Positions 43,333 through 51,924 of a DNA stretch of 64,000 nt are shown here, one piece after another. A program made the position numbers and the translations under genes. The notes beneath the pieces were generated by a model. That model was not told the origin of the DNA and ran no database searches. It saw nothing but the letters and a program-made list of their open reading frames with translations. The DNA comes from Cronobacter condimenti 1330 (GTDB lineage Bacteria > Pseudomonadota > Gammaproteobacteria > Enterobacterales > Enterobacteriaceae): the NCBI RefSeq assembly GCF_001277255.1, contig NZ_CP012264.1:1550001-1614000 (forward strand), read 5' to 3'. Every line of letters starts with the position of its first letter. Within the stretch, counting starts at the first letter, position 1.

Positions 43333-45387
43333 ATGGAACTGAAAGCAACTTCTCTGGGTAAACGTCTGGCGCAACACCCTTATGACCGCGCGGAAATTCT
43401 CACCGCCGGGGTGAAAGTCTCCGGCGATAAACATGAATACCTGATCCCGTTTAATCAGTTGCTGGATATCCAGTGTCGTCGGGGACTGGTCTGGGGGGAG
43501 CTGGAATTTGCGCTACCGGATAATAAAGTGGTGCGCCTGCACGGCACCGAGTGGGCCGAAACGCAGCGTTTTTACCACCACCTGACTACGCTCTGGCAGC
43601 AGTGGAGCGAAGAGATGAGCGAGGTGGCCGCGGGCGTGCTCAATGCCTGGCAGGAGAGGCTGCGCAGCAGCGAAGCTCAGGACAAATGGCTTAAGCGCGA
43701 CGAAAGCGAGGCGTTGTGTCACGCGCTGCGTCGGGCATTACAGGCCCTGCCGATGCCTACATCACGCCTTGAGGCGTTCGACAATTGTCGTGATGCCTGG
43801 CGCGAGTGTCAGGCGTGGCTTGCCGACAGCGAAGCGAAACGCCTTGCGCATAATCAGGCGTTTACCGATGCCATGCTGACACGCTACGCCGATTTCTTTT
43901 CACACATAGAAAGCTCGCCGCTTAACCCTTCACAGGCGCGGGCGGTGGTCAATGGCGAAAGTGCACTGCTGGTGCTGGCGGGTGCGGGCAGTGGCAAAAC
44001 GTCGGTACTCGTAGCACGCGCAGGCTGGCTGATAGCGCGCGGCGAAGCGACGGCGGAGCAAATTCTGTTGCTGGCGTTTGGGCGTCAGGCCGCGAAAGAG
44101 ATGGAAGAGCGGCTTCAGGCGCGCCTGCACACCGATGAAATCACCGCGCGGACGTTTCATGCGCTGGCATTGCAGATAATCGGACAGGGCGGGCGTAAAA
44201 CGCCGCGCGTCAGCGAGCTTGAAAGCGACACGACGGCGCGGCACGAATTGTTGTTGAACGCGTGGCGCGAGCAGTGCCGTGAGAAAAAAGCACATGCGAA
44301 GGGCTGGCGGCAGTGGCTGAGTGAAGAGCTGGAATGGGAGATCGACGACGGCGAATTCTGGGAGGACGAGGCGCTTGGCAAACGGCTCGCCAGCCGTCTC
44401 GACCGCTGGCTCGGGCTGATGCGCATGCATGGCGGTTCACAGGCGGAGATGATTGCCGCTGCGCCTGATGACGTGCGCGATGTTTTCCAGAAGCGCGTCA
44501 AATTAATGGCACCGCTGCTAAAAGTCTGGAAGGCTGCGCTCAAAGCTGAAGAGGCCGTCGATTTCTCCGGGCTTATCCATCAGGCAATAAATGTGCTGGA
44601 TAAAGGGCGCTTCGTCAGCCCATGGAAACACATTCTGGTGGATGAATTTCAGGATATTTCGCCGCAACGCGCAGCGCTGCTGGCGGCGCTGCGCCGGCAG
44701 AATTCGGCTACCAGCCTCTTTGCCGTCGGCGATGACTGGCAGGCCATTTACCGCTTCAGCGGCGCGCAGCTCTCACTTACGACCGCCTTTGAACAACATT
44801 TTGGCGAAGGGGATCAGTGCGCGCTCGACACCACCTACCGTTTCAACGGGCGAATCGGTGAGATTGCGAACCGGTTTATTCAGCAAAACCCTTATCAGCG
44901 TGAAAAGCCCCTTAATAGTCTGCGCGCAGGCGATAACAAAGCCGTCACGCTACTGGCGCAGACGCACCTGGAGGCGTTGCTCGACAAAATGAGCGGCTAC
45001 GTGCGCCCCGACGAACGCGTACTGGTGCTGGCGCGCTATCACCATTTGCGTCCCGCGGCGCTGGAAATGGCCGCAACGCGCTGGCCGAAGCTGCAACTCG
45101 AGTTTATGACTATCCACGCCAGCAAAGGGCAACAGGCGGATTACGTGATTATTCTGGGGCTCAACGAGGGCCGGGAAGGGTTTCCGGCACCGGCGCGAGA
45201 ATCCATTATGGAACAGGCGCTGCTGCCGCAGCCGGAAGATTTCCCGGATGCCGAAGAACGCCGGCTGCTGTATGTGGCGCTGACGCGCGCGCGGCATCGT
45301 GTCTGGCTACTGTATGACAAAGCAGCGCCGTCGGCGTTTGTCGAGGCGCTGACGCGCCTTGGCGTTCCGACGGCCCGCAAGCCTTAA
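43333..45387 (+). CDS. helD: DNA helicase IV HelD
   Basis: UvrD/Rep-family SF1 3'-5' helicase. 684 residues from the ATG at 43333 (MELKATSLGKRLAQHPYD), the E. coli length; an in-frame ATG at 43279 is not supported. The N-terminal region (about 1-195) is specific to helicase IV. Walker A motif GAGSGKTSVLVA is near residue 220, Walker B DEFQDISPQRAALL near 435, motif III FAVGDDWQAIYRFSG next, and motif VI YVALTRARHRVW at the C-terminus. Convergent with mgsA, whose stop is two bases away. Confidence 0.97.
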   Translation: MELKATSLGKRLAQHPYDRAEILTAGVKVSGDKHEYLIPFNQLLDIQCRRGLVWGELEFALPDNKVVRLHGTEWAETQRFYHHLTTLWQQWSEEMSEVAAGVLNAWQERLRSSEAQDKWLKRDESEALCHALRRALQALPMPTSRLEAFDNCRDAWRECQAWLADSEAKRLAHNQAFTDAMLTRYADFFSHIESSPLNPSQARAVVNGESALLVLAGAGSGKTSVLVARAGWLIARGEATAEQILLLAFGRQAAKEMEERLQARLHTDEITARTFHALALQIIGQGGRKTPRVSELESDTTARHELLLNAWREQCREKKAHAKGWRQWLSEELEWEIDDGEFWEDEALGKRLASRLDRWLGLMRMHGGSQAEMIAAAPDDVRDVFQKRVKLMAPLLKVWKAALKAEEAVDFSGLIHQAINVLDKGRFVSPWKHILVDEFQDISPQRAALLAALRRQNSATSLFAVGDDWQAIYRFSGAQLSLTTAFEQHFGEGDQCALDTTYRFNGRIGEIANRFIQQNPYQREKPLNSLRAGDNKAVTLLAQTHLEALLDKMSGYVRPDERVLVLARYHHLRPAALEMAATRWPKLQLEFMTIHASKGQQADYVIILGLNEGREGFPAPARESIMEQALLPQPEDFPDAEERRLLYVALTRARHRVWLLYDKAAPSAFVEALTRLGVPTARKP

Positions 45388-45388
45388 G

Positions 45389-45847
45389 TTATTTCAGGCG
45401 TTCGGCAAGATAGCGCGGATAGTCAGGGATCAGCACATCCAGTGTGTCGCCAAAGGTCGGAGACTGGATAATAAAATCCGCAGTCGAGAGGTTAGTCGCC
45501 ACGGGGATATTCCAGACCGTGGCGAGACGCAGCAGCGCTTTCACATCCGGGTCATGCGGTACGGCATTCAGTGGGTCCCAGAAGAAAATCAGCACGTCGA
45601 TTTTTCCTTCGGCGATCATCGCGCCGACTTGTTGATCGCCGCCCATTGGCCCGCTCAGCATAGCGTTAACATCAAGCCCGGTGGCGCGCTGCACCAGGTT
45701 GCCGGTCGTTCCGGTGGCGTAAAGCGTGTGGTTCGCCAGTAGCGCTTTATGGCGCTCGACCCATTTCATCAGCATCGATTTACAGTGATCATGCGCGACC
45801 AGCGCAATTTTCTTTTGGGCTGGCAGAGTGCGTGTTGTCAGTTCCAT
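45389..45847 (-). CDS. mgsA: Methylglyoxal synthase MgsA
   Basis: Converts dihydroxyacetone phosphate to methylglyoxal and phosphate, a glycolytic bypass relieving phosphate stress. 152 residues from the ATG at 45847 (MELTTRTLPAQKKIALVAHD), the E. coli length. The catalytic Asp lies in LSGPMGGDQQVGA; phosphate-binding Lys/Ser are in DHCKSML and ATGTTGNL; His and Asp of DPLNAVPHDPDVKALLR are present. GloC, a detoxifying enzyme for the product, is encoded at 9.8 kb. The csgI (yccT) gene that lies beside mgsA in E. coli is absent. Confidence 0.97.
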   Translation of the reverse strand: MELTTRTLPAQKKIALVAHDHCKSMLMKWVERHKALLANHTLYATGTTGNLVQRATGLDVNAMLSGPMGGDQQVGAMIAEGKIDVLIFFWDPLNAVPHDPDVKALLRLATVWNIPVATNLSTADFIIQSPTFGDTLDVLIPDYPRYLAERLK

Positions 45848-46019
45848 ATCATTTTCCAGATTAAATAACTGGATACAGATTACTGTAAGTGATGGATGCT
45901 GCAAGCGAAGCCGTTAAAAACTGCGCGTTTAGCACACCGTTCAGGCAAGCAAGGGGAGGCGTGGTGAGCGGCGTTTCTTTGGCATACACTTGGAAAGACG
46001 GATTTATGGGGGAGAGAAA

Positions 46020-46433
46020 ATGAAAGAATCTGATATCGCAGATATTTTGCAAAACACCAAAACCATCGCGCTGGTGGGCGCAAGCGACAAGCCGGACCGT
46101 CCGAGCTACCGGGTGATGGCCTACCTGCTTGAAAAGGGCTATCACGTTATCCCCGTCTCGCCGAAAGTGGCAGGCAAAACGCTGCTTGGTCAACAAGGGT
46201 ACGCCACGCTTGCTGACGTACCGGAAAACGTCGACATGGTGGATGTGTTCCGTAATTCTGAAGCGGCCTGGGGTGTGGCACAGGAGGCCATTGCAATTGG
46301 TGCGAAAACACTCTGGCTACAGCTTGGCGTAATTAACGAGCAGGCGGCGGTGCTGGCTCGAGACGCGGGGCTCAATGTGGTGATGGACCGCTGCCCGGCG
46401 ATTGAAATTCCACGGCTTGGGCTCTCCCGCTAA
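46020..46433 (+). CDS. yccU: CoA-binding protein YccU
   Basis: Rossmann-like CoA_binding domain protein of unknown physiological role. 137 residues from the ATG at 46020 (MKESDIADILQNTKTIALVG), the E. coli length, after the ribosome site gggggagag. CoA-binding features ALVGASDKPDRPSYRVM, VIPVSPKVAGKTLLG and the conserved Cys in VVMDRCPAIEIPRL are present. Convergent with hspQ through a shared terminator. Confidence 0.94.
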   Translation: MKESDIADILQNTKTIALVGASDKPDRPSYRVMAYLLEKGYHVIPVSPKVAGKTLLGQQGYATLADVPENVDMVDVFRNSEAAWGVAQEAIAIGAKTLWLQLGVINEQAAVLARDAGLNVVMDRCPAIEIPRLGLSR

Positions 46434-46434
46434 T

Positions 46435-46462
46435 AAAAAACCCGGCGTTGCCGGGTTTTTTT
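46435..46462. terminator. Bidirectional terminator between yccU and hspQ
   Basis: Stem cccggc/gccggg with A residues before and a T run after, extending the stem to aaaaaacccggc/gccgggtttttt. It abuts the hspQ stop. Confidence 0.9.
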
Positions 46463-46778
46463 AGTTGCGCAGACGGGGCGCCTGGAGCTGCTGGCGAATG
46501 GAGCGCGCCAGTTCATCCATTGAGGGTTGCTCTGGATGTTCATCCTGCATCTCACCGCTCAACTGGGCTTCTGCAAGATAGGTGTGCACGGGTTGGCCGT
46601 CGTCGTCTTCCATCACAACGTGATACCACGGCGCATCGCGCAGCTCGGCGTTTACCGCCATGTCATCGTCGTCGGGTTCGTCCAGCGAGTATTCAGGGTC
46701 AATGTCAACGACAACACCTAAATACCCTAACAGAGAATGACGGACCTGCTGGCCGATACCGAATTTGCTGGCAATCAT
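46461..46778 (-). CDS. hspQ: Heat shock protein HspQ
   Basis: Small heat-inducible protein that binds hemimethylated oriC and acts as a specificity-enhancing factor for Lon. 105 residues from the ATG at 46778 (MIASKFGIGQQVRHSLLGYL), the E. coli length, preceded by a gggaggtgac ribosome site. The YccV-like beta-barrel (about 1-75, with PWYHVVMEDDDGQPVHTYL) and a C-terminal tail (HPEQPSMDELARSIRQQLQAP) are present. In E. coli it is sigma-32 dependent; no clear sigma-32 site was resolved here. Confidence 0.96.
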   Translation of the reverse strand: MIASKFGIGQQVRHSLLGYLGVVVDIDPEYSLDEPDDDDMAVNAELRDAPWYHVVMEDDDGQPVHTYLAEAQLSGEMQDEHPEQPSMDELARSIRQQLQAPRLRN

Positions 46779-46837
46779 TGTCACCTCCCGGGAAACGTTC
46801 ATACCCTCTATATGAGGACGGAGCATTTCTTTTCAAG

Positions 46838-48028
46838 TTACATGACGCGACAGGCAAACCCTTTCAGATAAAGACCTTCCGGGTAGCTCGCGATCACAGG
46901 GTGATCGGCGGCCTGACGGAACTGCTCTATAAATTGTACATCACGCCCGGCATCTGTTGCGGCATCGGCAATAATTTTCTGGAATAAATCGGTTGTCATC
47001 AGGCCGGAACATGAGAATGTCAGCAAGATGCCGCCTGGATTAAGCAACTGAATAGCCAGCATATTGATGTCTTTATAACCGCGGCATGCACCCATCAACT
47101 GGCTTTTATTCTCCACGAATTTTGGCGGATCCATCACGATAACGTCGAATTTCTCGCCCTGATCGCGGTATTTGCGCAGCAGCTTAAACACGTCGTCGCG
47201 CACGAACTCCGCTTTGCTGAGATCAAGCTGGTTGAGTTCGACGTTTTGCTTTGCCACGTCCAGCGCGTCCTGGGAGGTATCGACACTGATCACCTGGCGG
47301 CAGCCGCCCATCAGCGCGGACACGGCAAAACCGCCGGTATAAGAGAAGCAGTTCAGCACGCGTTTGTCCTGCACGTAGCGGCGCGTGGCGAAACGGCTGT
47401 CGCGCTGGTCGAGGTAATAGCCCGTTTTATGGCCGCCTTTGATATCGACCAGTAACTTCATGCCGTGTTCTTCAATCGCCAGCAGGTCCGGCGGCAGTTC
47501 ACCACTTACCAGGCCTTGTGCCAGTTCCATGCCTTCTTTTTTACGCACCGCGACATCAGAACGGTCATAAATAGCGCATTCCGGGTAGAGTGCCTGCAAC
47601 GCCGATACCAGCGCCGGACGCTGGTATTCTGCACCGGCCGAGAGCAGTTGTAGCACCAGGAAATTGCCGAAGCGGTCGATTGTCACGCCCGGCATTCCGT
47701 CAGATTCACCGGCAATCAGACGGTAGCTGTCGAGCCCGTCTTTTTGCGCAAGCCAGTCGCGCCACTGCTGAGCCTGTGTCAGGCGACGGGTGAAAAAGGC
47801 GATATCAATGGTTTCATTCGGGTCGAACGTCCATACGCGCGCGCGGATCTGCGAGGCGGGGGAGAGGGCGGCACGGGCTAACCATTTTCCCTGATGGTCG
47901 ACGACGTCGATGGTTTCACCCGGCGCGGCTTTACCTTCCATACGCGCGACAGCGCCGGAAAAGACCCAGGGATGGCGGCGCAGCAGAGACTTCTCGCGCC
48001 CTTTGGCTAACACTAAACGTACGCTCAT
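46838..48028 (-). CDS. rlmI: 23S rRNA m5C1962 methyltransferase RlmI
   Basis: SAM-dependent methyltransferase forming m5C1962 in 23S rRNA. 396 residues, the E. coli length. N-terminal PUA domain (about 1-75, LAKGREKSLLRRHPWVFSGAV), central EEHD-like domain and C-terminal Rossmann domain with VLNCFSYTGGFAVSALMGG, VIMDPPKF and catalytic Cys in LLTFSCSGLM. It is divergent from acyP. Confidence 0.97.
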   Translation of the reverse strand: MSVRLVLAKGREKSLLRRHPWVFSGAVARMEGKAAPGETIDVVDHQGKWLARAALSPASQIRARVWTFDPNETIDIAFFTRRLTQAQQWRDWLAQKDGLDSYRLIAGESDGMPGVTIDRFGNFLVLQLLSAGAEYQRPALVSALQALYPECAIYDRSDVAVRKKEGMELAQGLVSGELPPDLLAIEEHGMKLLVDIKGGHKTGYYLDQRDSRFATRRYVQDKRVLNCFSYTGGFAVSALMGGCRQVISVDTSQDALDVAKQNVELNQLDLSKAEFVRDDVFKLLRKYRDQGEKFDVIVMDPPKFVENKSQLMGACRGYKDINMLAIQLLNPGGILLTFSCSGLMTTDLFQKIIADAATDAGRDVQFIEQFRQAADHPVIASYPEGLYLKGFACRVM

Positions 48029-48116
48029 AATTTGCTATTCTGTGAATCAAAGAAAATGGGCGCCATTCTCCCGACTTCAGCCGGGAAATGCAACGCTACT
48101 GCAAAGGAGAACAGCT

Positions 48117-48398
48117 ATGGCTCAACAATGCACGATGGCCTGGGTTCATGGGCAGGTACAGGGTGTCGGTTTTCGCTATACCACACAACACGAAGCAACG
48201 CAGCTTGGCGTCACCGGCTACGCCCGCAATCTGGATGATGGCAGTGTAGAGGTACTGGCCTGCGGCGAGGCCGAACAGGTTGAAAAACTTATTGCCTGGC
48301 TAAAAGCGGGCGGGCCGCGCAGCGCGCAGGTGGACAAAGTGCTGACTGAGCCGCACGCGCCCGCAGAAGATTATCGCGATTTCCGCATTCGTTATTAA
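48117..48398 (+). CDS. acyP: Acylphosphatase AcyP (YccX)
   Basis: Small hydrolase of acyl phosphates. 93 residues (E. coli 92) from the ATG at 48117 after aaaggagaac. The acylphosphatase signature is complete: VHGQVQGVGFRYTTQHEA with the catalytic Arg, and GYARNLDDGSVEVLACG with the catalytic Asn. Its last four bases overlap the convergent tusE stop region. Confidence 0.95.
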   Translation: MAQQCTMAWVHGQVQGVGFRYTTQHEATQLGVTGYARNLDDGSVEVLACGEAEQVEKLIAWLKAGGPRSAQVDKVLTEPHAPAEDYRDFRIRY

Positions 48399-48724
48399 AT
48401 GCACTTAACCGGTTTTGGCAGGCCTGCAATCTTTGTTGCCTGCTTTGCCGGGCCTTTTGGGAACAGGCGATAGAGATAGCGGCTGTTGCCTTTCTCTTCG
48501 CCAAACTTTGTCGCCATCGCTTTTACCAGCATACGAATCGCAGGCGAGGTATTAAATTCGATATAAAAATCGCGGACGAAGCGCACGACTTCCCAGTGTT
48601 CTGGCGTAAGCGTAATACCTTCTTTCTCTGCGATAACCTGTGCCAGTCCTTCGCTCCATGCGTCGAACACCTTCAGATAACCTTCGGCGTCGGTTTCAAA
48701 CTCTTTACCTTCAAACGTTAACAT
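48395..48724 (-). CDS. tusE: Sulfurtransferase TusE
   Basis: Last sulfur carrier of the TusABCDE relay, passing sulfur from TusD to MnmA for 2-thiouridine at the wobble position of tRNAs; homologous to DsrC. 109 residues from the ATG at 48724, the E. coli length; a GTG two codons earlier is also in frame. The penultimate Cys (PVKCI) is the sulfur-carrying residue. The core WEVVRFVRDFYIEFNTSPAI is highly conserved. Confidence 0.95.
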   Translation of the reverse strand: MLTFEGKEFETDAEGYLKVFDAWSEGLAQVIAEKEGITLTPEHWEVVRFVRDFYIEFNTSPAIRMLVKAMATKFGEEKGNSRYLYRLFPKGPAKQATKIAGLPKPVKCI

Positions 48725-48786
48725 ACGCACTCATGCCCTCATTCAAACTGCGCGCAGTGTAGCAAATTCCGCACGCCAGAAAAAAC

Positions 48787-48811
48787 AAAGCCCCGCACGG
48801 GCGGGGCTTAG
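48787..48811 (-). terminator. Terminator of yccA
   Basis: Stem aagccccgc/gcggggctt, followed on the minus strand by tgttttttc. It lies about 20 bases after the yccA stop and upstream of tusE. Confidence 0.85.
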
Positions 48812-48830
48812 GTAAGGCATCAGTATGTCG

Positions 48831-49490
48831 TTAGTCGCGGCTTGCGAAGCCCAGAATGCTCAGCAGGCTCACAAAGATATTGTAGAGCGACACATACAGG
48901 CTGACGGTGGCGCGAATGTAGTTGGTTTCGCCGCCGTGAATAATATTGCTGGTTTCAAACAGGATCGCGCCTGATGAAAGCAGAATAAACACGGCGCTAA
49001 TTGCCAGGTGCAGCGCAGGCAATTGCAGGAAGATGTTGGCCACCATACCGATAAGCACGACAACCACACCCGCCATCAGCATACCGCCCAGGAAGGACAT
49101 ATCCTTGCGGGTGGTCAGCACGTAGGCAGAGCAGCAGAAGAACACCAGCGCGGTACCGCCGAGAGACAGCGCGATAAGATCGCCCATCCCGGCAGAGAGA
49201 TACGCGTTAAGCATCGGCCCCAGGATATAGCCCAGGAAGCCCGTGAAGGCGAACGCCGCGATAATACCGCTCGGCTTATTGGCCAGACGATAGGTCAGGA
49301 ACATCAGGCCGTACATACCGACCAGCGTCAGGATAAGACCCGGCGAAGGCAGCGCCAGTACGGTGCTGGCGGTCGCGGTGATCGCGGAAAACGCCAGCGT
49401 CAGGCTCAGCATAAAATAGGTGTTACGCAGAACCTTGTGAGTGCTAAGCAGCGACTGTCTGTCGCGCGCAGAGGTAATTAAGCGATCCAT
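48831..49490 (-). CDS. yccA: FtsH modulator YccA (Bax inhibitor-1 family)
   Basis: Seven-helix inner-membrane protein of the Bax inhibitor-1 family; a substrate and modulator of the FtsH protease that protects SecY. 219 residues from the ATG at 49490 (MDRLITSARDRQSLLSTHKV), the E. coli length. The N-terminal cytosolic tail required for FtsH attack precedes the helices; the conserved block ISAVFILLSSGAILFETSNIIHGG and the tail VSLLSILGFASRD are intact. In E. coli CpxR activates it; no Cpx box was sought successfully. Confidence 0.96.
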   Translation of the reverse strand: MDRLITSARDRQSLLSTHKVLRNTYFMLSLTLAFSAITATASTVLALPSPGLILTLVGMYGLMFLTYRLANKPSGIIAAFAFTGFLGYILGPMLNAYLSAGMGDLIALSLGGTALVFFCCSAYVLTTRKDMSFLGGMLMAGVVVVLIGMVANIFLQLPALHLAISAVFILLSSGAILFETSNIIHGGETNYIRATVSLYVSLYNIFVSLLSILGFASRD

Positions 49491-49724
49491 GAGTTTTCTC
49501 TCATTACAGGTGTTTAGTTTCCGAGCATAGAAGTTTGCACGCAACGGGAAAAGGGCTTTTACCCATCTTTACGCTGTTTTATCTCTCTAAAAACAAGGAC
49601 TCAGTAAGCACATTTATCCCCTGAAAAAACGGTGCTGGCGGCACGCTTTCAGATCGCCCTCTTATATATGACGTAAAATCGTTGCGCGAAAGCCGGCACG
49701 CGTCTATCTGTGTAAACGACAGAT

Positions 49725-49741
49725 CACAACAACACACAAGG
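49725..49741 (+). promoter_or_regulatory. C/A-rich leader element of the OppA-like gene
   Basis: The bases cacaacaacacacaagg end 8 bases before the ATG and overlap the ribosome-binding region. C/A-rich runs of this kind at this position are the pairing sites for the G/U-rich R1 segment of the sRNA GcvB in oppA and dppA mRNAs. Sequence resemblance only; regulation is inferred. Confidence 0.45.
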
Positions 49742-49749
49742 CGTGGAAA

Positions 49750-51375
49750 ATGAAAGCAAAACATAAGGCCCTGACTTTTTCTCTCATCGCGGCCGTTATT
49801 TCCGGCACAGGCGCGACGGCGTATGCGGCGCAGGTGCCGGCAGGCGTTGAGCTTGCTGCTAAACAGGAACTGGTGCGCAATAATGGCAGCGAACCTGCCT
49901 CTCTCGACCCGCATAAAGTGGAAAGTGATGTTGAATTCAACGTTATTAGCGATGTTTTTGAAGGCCTGGTAGCGGTGCGTAAGGATGGTTCCATTGAACC
50001 GCGTCTGGCGGAAAGCTGGGAAAATAAAGATAACACCGTCTGGGTTTTTCATCTGCGTAAAGGCGTCACCTGGTCAGACGGCGAGCCTATTACGGCAGAA
50101 GATGTGGTCTGGAGCTGGCGTCGTCTGGTCGACCCGAAAACCGTTTCACCGTACGCCAGCATGCCTGGCAACATGCACATTGAAAATGCAGCCGATATCG
50201 CGAACGGCAAAAAACCGACGGAAACGCTCGGCGTCAAAGCGCTGGATGACAACACTATCCAGATAACGCTAACGCAGCCTACTGCGGCTTTCCTCCCGAT
50301 GCTGGCGCATCCGTCGCTGGTGCCGATTGATAAAACTGCCGTTGAGCGTTTCGGTGATAAATGGGCGCGCCCGGAGCATTTCGTTTGCAGCGGCGCGTAT
50401 AAAGTTGTCGACTGGGTTGTAAACGAGAAAATCGTTGCTGAGCGTAATAAACGCTACTGGAACGATAAAGAGACAGTCATTAATAAAGTGACCTATCTGC
50501 CGATCGCTGCAGAATCAGCAGATTTAAATCGTTATAAAGCAGGCGAAATCGACATCACCAGCACCGTGCCGCTTAACCAGTTCGCGCAACTGAAAAAAAC
50601 GATGCCTGAGCAGGTAGACGTCTCGCCACTGCTTGCCACGTACTACTACGAATTTAATAACAGCAAAGCGCCCTTTAACGACCCGCGCGTGCGCCGCGCG
50701 CTGAATATGGCGCTGGATAAAGACGTCATCGCCGAAAAAGTGCTGGCGCAAGGGCAGCGTCCGGCGTGGGTGATCAGCCAGCCTGAGATCGGCGGCGTGA
50801 AGATTTCTCCGCCGGATTACGCCAGTTGGCCGCTTGAAAAACGCGTCAGCGAGGCGAAAAAACTGCTGGAAGCCGCAGGCTTTAATGCACAGCATCCGCT
50901 TACGTTTAATCTGCTCTATAACACGCTGGAATCGCATCAGCGCATCGCTATCGCGGCAAGCTCCATGTGGCAGAAAAACCTTGGCGTGGTGGTGAAACTC
51001 CAGAATCAGGAGTGGAAAACTATGCTTGATAACAAACACACCGGCAACTTTGATGTGGTGCGCTACGCATGGAACGCCGATTACGATGACGCGTCGACGT
51101 TCCTGAATAACTACCGTACCGGCGACAGTCAGAACACCTCGCGCTTTACTAATAAGGCGTATGACGAGGCGCTGGCAAACGCGGCGAAAGCGGCTGACGT
51201 AACGGCGCGCGGCAAATATTATCAGCAGGCAGAAACCATTTTGAGTGAAGAAGTGCCCGCGATCCCGGTCTATCACTATGTGCGCACCCACATGGTCAAA
51301 CCGTGGGTAGGGGGGTTTTACTCGAATAATCTGGGTTATTACTACACCAAAGATATGTATATCAAAAAACATTAA
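49750..51375 (+). CDS. OppA/MppA-like periplasmic peptide-binding protein (orphan)
   Basis: Family 5 solute-binding protein that should bind oligopeptides in the periplasm. 541 residues: a signal peptide ending in AYAAQVPAG, then OppA-type blocks LVRNNGSEPASLDPHK, WSDGEPITAEDVVWSWRR, NRYKAGEIDITSTV, FNDPRVRRALNMALDKD, NLLYNTLESHQRIAIAAS and LVKPWVGG-like VKPWVGGFYSN ending MYIKKH. It is clearly an OppA paralogue (similar over its full length to OppA and MppA) but no permease or ATPase genes adjoin it, so it probably uses the Opp or another transporter, as MppA does for murein tripeptide. Not present at this place in E. coli K-12. Whether it is MppA, OppA2 or another paralogue cannot be decided by eye. 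Confidence 0.88.
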   Translation: MKAKHKALTFSLIAAVISGTGATAYAAQVPAGVELAAKQELVRNNGSEPASLDPHKVESDVEFNVISDVFEGLVAVRKDGSIEPRLAESWENKDNTVWVFHLRKGVTWSDGEPITAEDVVWSWRRLVDPKTVSPYASMPGNMHIENAADIANGKKPTETLGVKALDDNTIQITLTQPTAAFLPMLAHPSLVPIDKTAVERFGDKWARPEHFVCSGAYKVVDWVVNEKIVAERNKRYWNDKETVINKVTYLPIAAESADLNRYKAGEIDITSTVPLNQFAQLKKTMPEQVDVSPLLATYYYEFNNSKAPFNDPRVRRALNMALDKDVIAEKVLAQGQRPAWVISQPEIGGVKISPPDYASWPLEKRVSEAKKLLEAAGFNAQHPLTFNLLYNTLESHQRIAIAASSMWQKNLGVVVKLQNQEWKTMLDNKHTGNFDVVRYAWNADYDDASTFLNNYRTGDSQNTSRFTNKAYDEALANAAKAADVTARGKYYQQAETILSEEVPAIPVYHYVRTHMVKPWVGGFYSNNLGYYYTKDMYIKKH

Positions 51376-51491
51376 CCGTAACGCGGCGTTGTTAGCGCAC
51401 GAAAAACTGCTGTAAATGTGATCGTTGTGCCGATATTTCAGTCGATTAGCGCGCTTTTGGCTGTTTTTACGGCAATCGAACACATTCGGGC

Positions 51492-51520
51492 TTTACACGG
51501 CGCAGGGGGATGTTTATAGT
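51492..51520 (+). promoter_or_regulatory. Promoter of the tRNA-Ser gene
   Basis: TTTACA (51492-51497) and TATAGT (51515-51520) are separated by the ideal 17 bases and followed by a GC-rich discriminator (tcgcg), as expected for a stringently controlled stable-RNA promoter. The tRNA begins 12 bases downstream. Confidence 0.8.
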
Positions 51521-51532
51521 TCGCGTCATTGC

Positions 51533-51620
51533 GGAAGTGTGGCCGAGCGGTTGAAGGCACCGGTCTTGAAAACCGGCGACCCGAAAGGGTTCCAGAGTTC
51601 GAATCTCTGCGCTTCCGCCA
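51533..51620 (+). tRNA. serT: tRNA-Ser (anticodon UGA)
   Basis: An 88-base serine tRNA with encoded CCA. The acceptor stem ggaagtg/cgcttcc, D-arm gccgagcggttgaaggc, anticodon loop with TGA at 51567-51569, a long variable arm (gcgacccgaaagggttccag in part) and T-arm gttcgaatc are all standard. By recall it is the same as E. coli serT. tRNA genes are frequent integration sites; the T6SS fragment lies just downstream. Confidence 0.98.
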
Positions 51621-51630
51621 ACCAATTTAA

Positions 51631-51657
51631 GGGGATGCCGAAAGGCGTCCCCTTTTT
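51631..51657 (+). terminator. Terminator of tRNA-Ser
   Basis: Stem ggggatgcc/ggcgtcccc with a gaaa tetraloop and a ttttt run, 10 bases after the CCA end. Confidence 0.92.
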
Positions 51658-51924
51658 CATTCTGGCGTTTATTGCCACGCTATTTTCCCCTCAGTCATTT
51701 CTTAACGGTTTACGCAGCGTTTGTTACTGAGGACAACATGTCTGCCGCAAAACGTGCAGCCCTGGCGCGCTCCTGAACGATAACCCCGAAAAGTCTGTTT
51801 ACATCTGGCGCGTGCGCAGCGCTTGTACGCCTTGTCTTCGTGCGTAGCATCTGCGCCTTGAGCTGGCCCGGACTGTACCTATCGCTGTAACACCGCAGGG
51901 CTGGCAGTGTCAGGGAGAGAAACA
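51658..51924 (+). other. Non-coding gap between serT and tssA
   Basis: About 267 bases with no supportable gene. A 12-codon open frame at 51738 (MSAAKRAALARS) follows gagg-like bases, but is too short to judge. No duplication of the tRNA 3' end that would mark an attachment site was found here or after vasL. The tssA promoter is presumably here; no clear -35/-10 pair was recognised. Confidence 0.5.
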
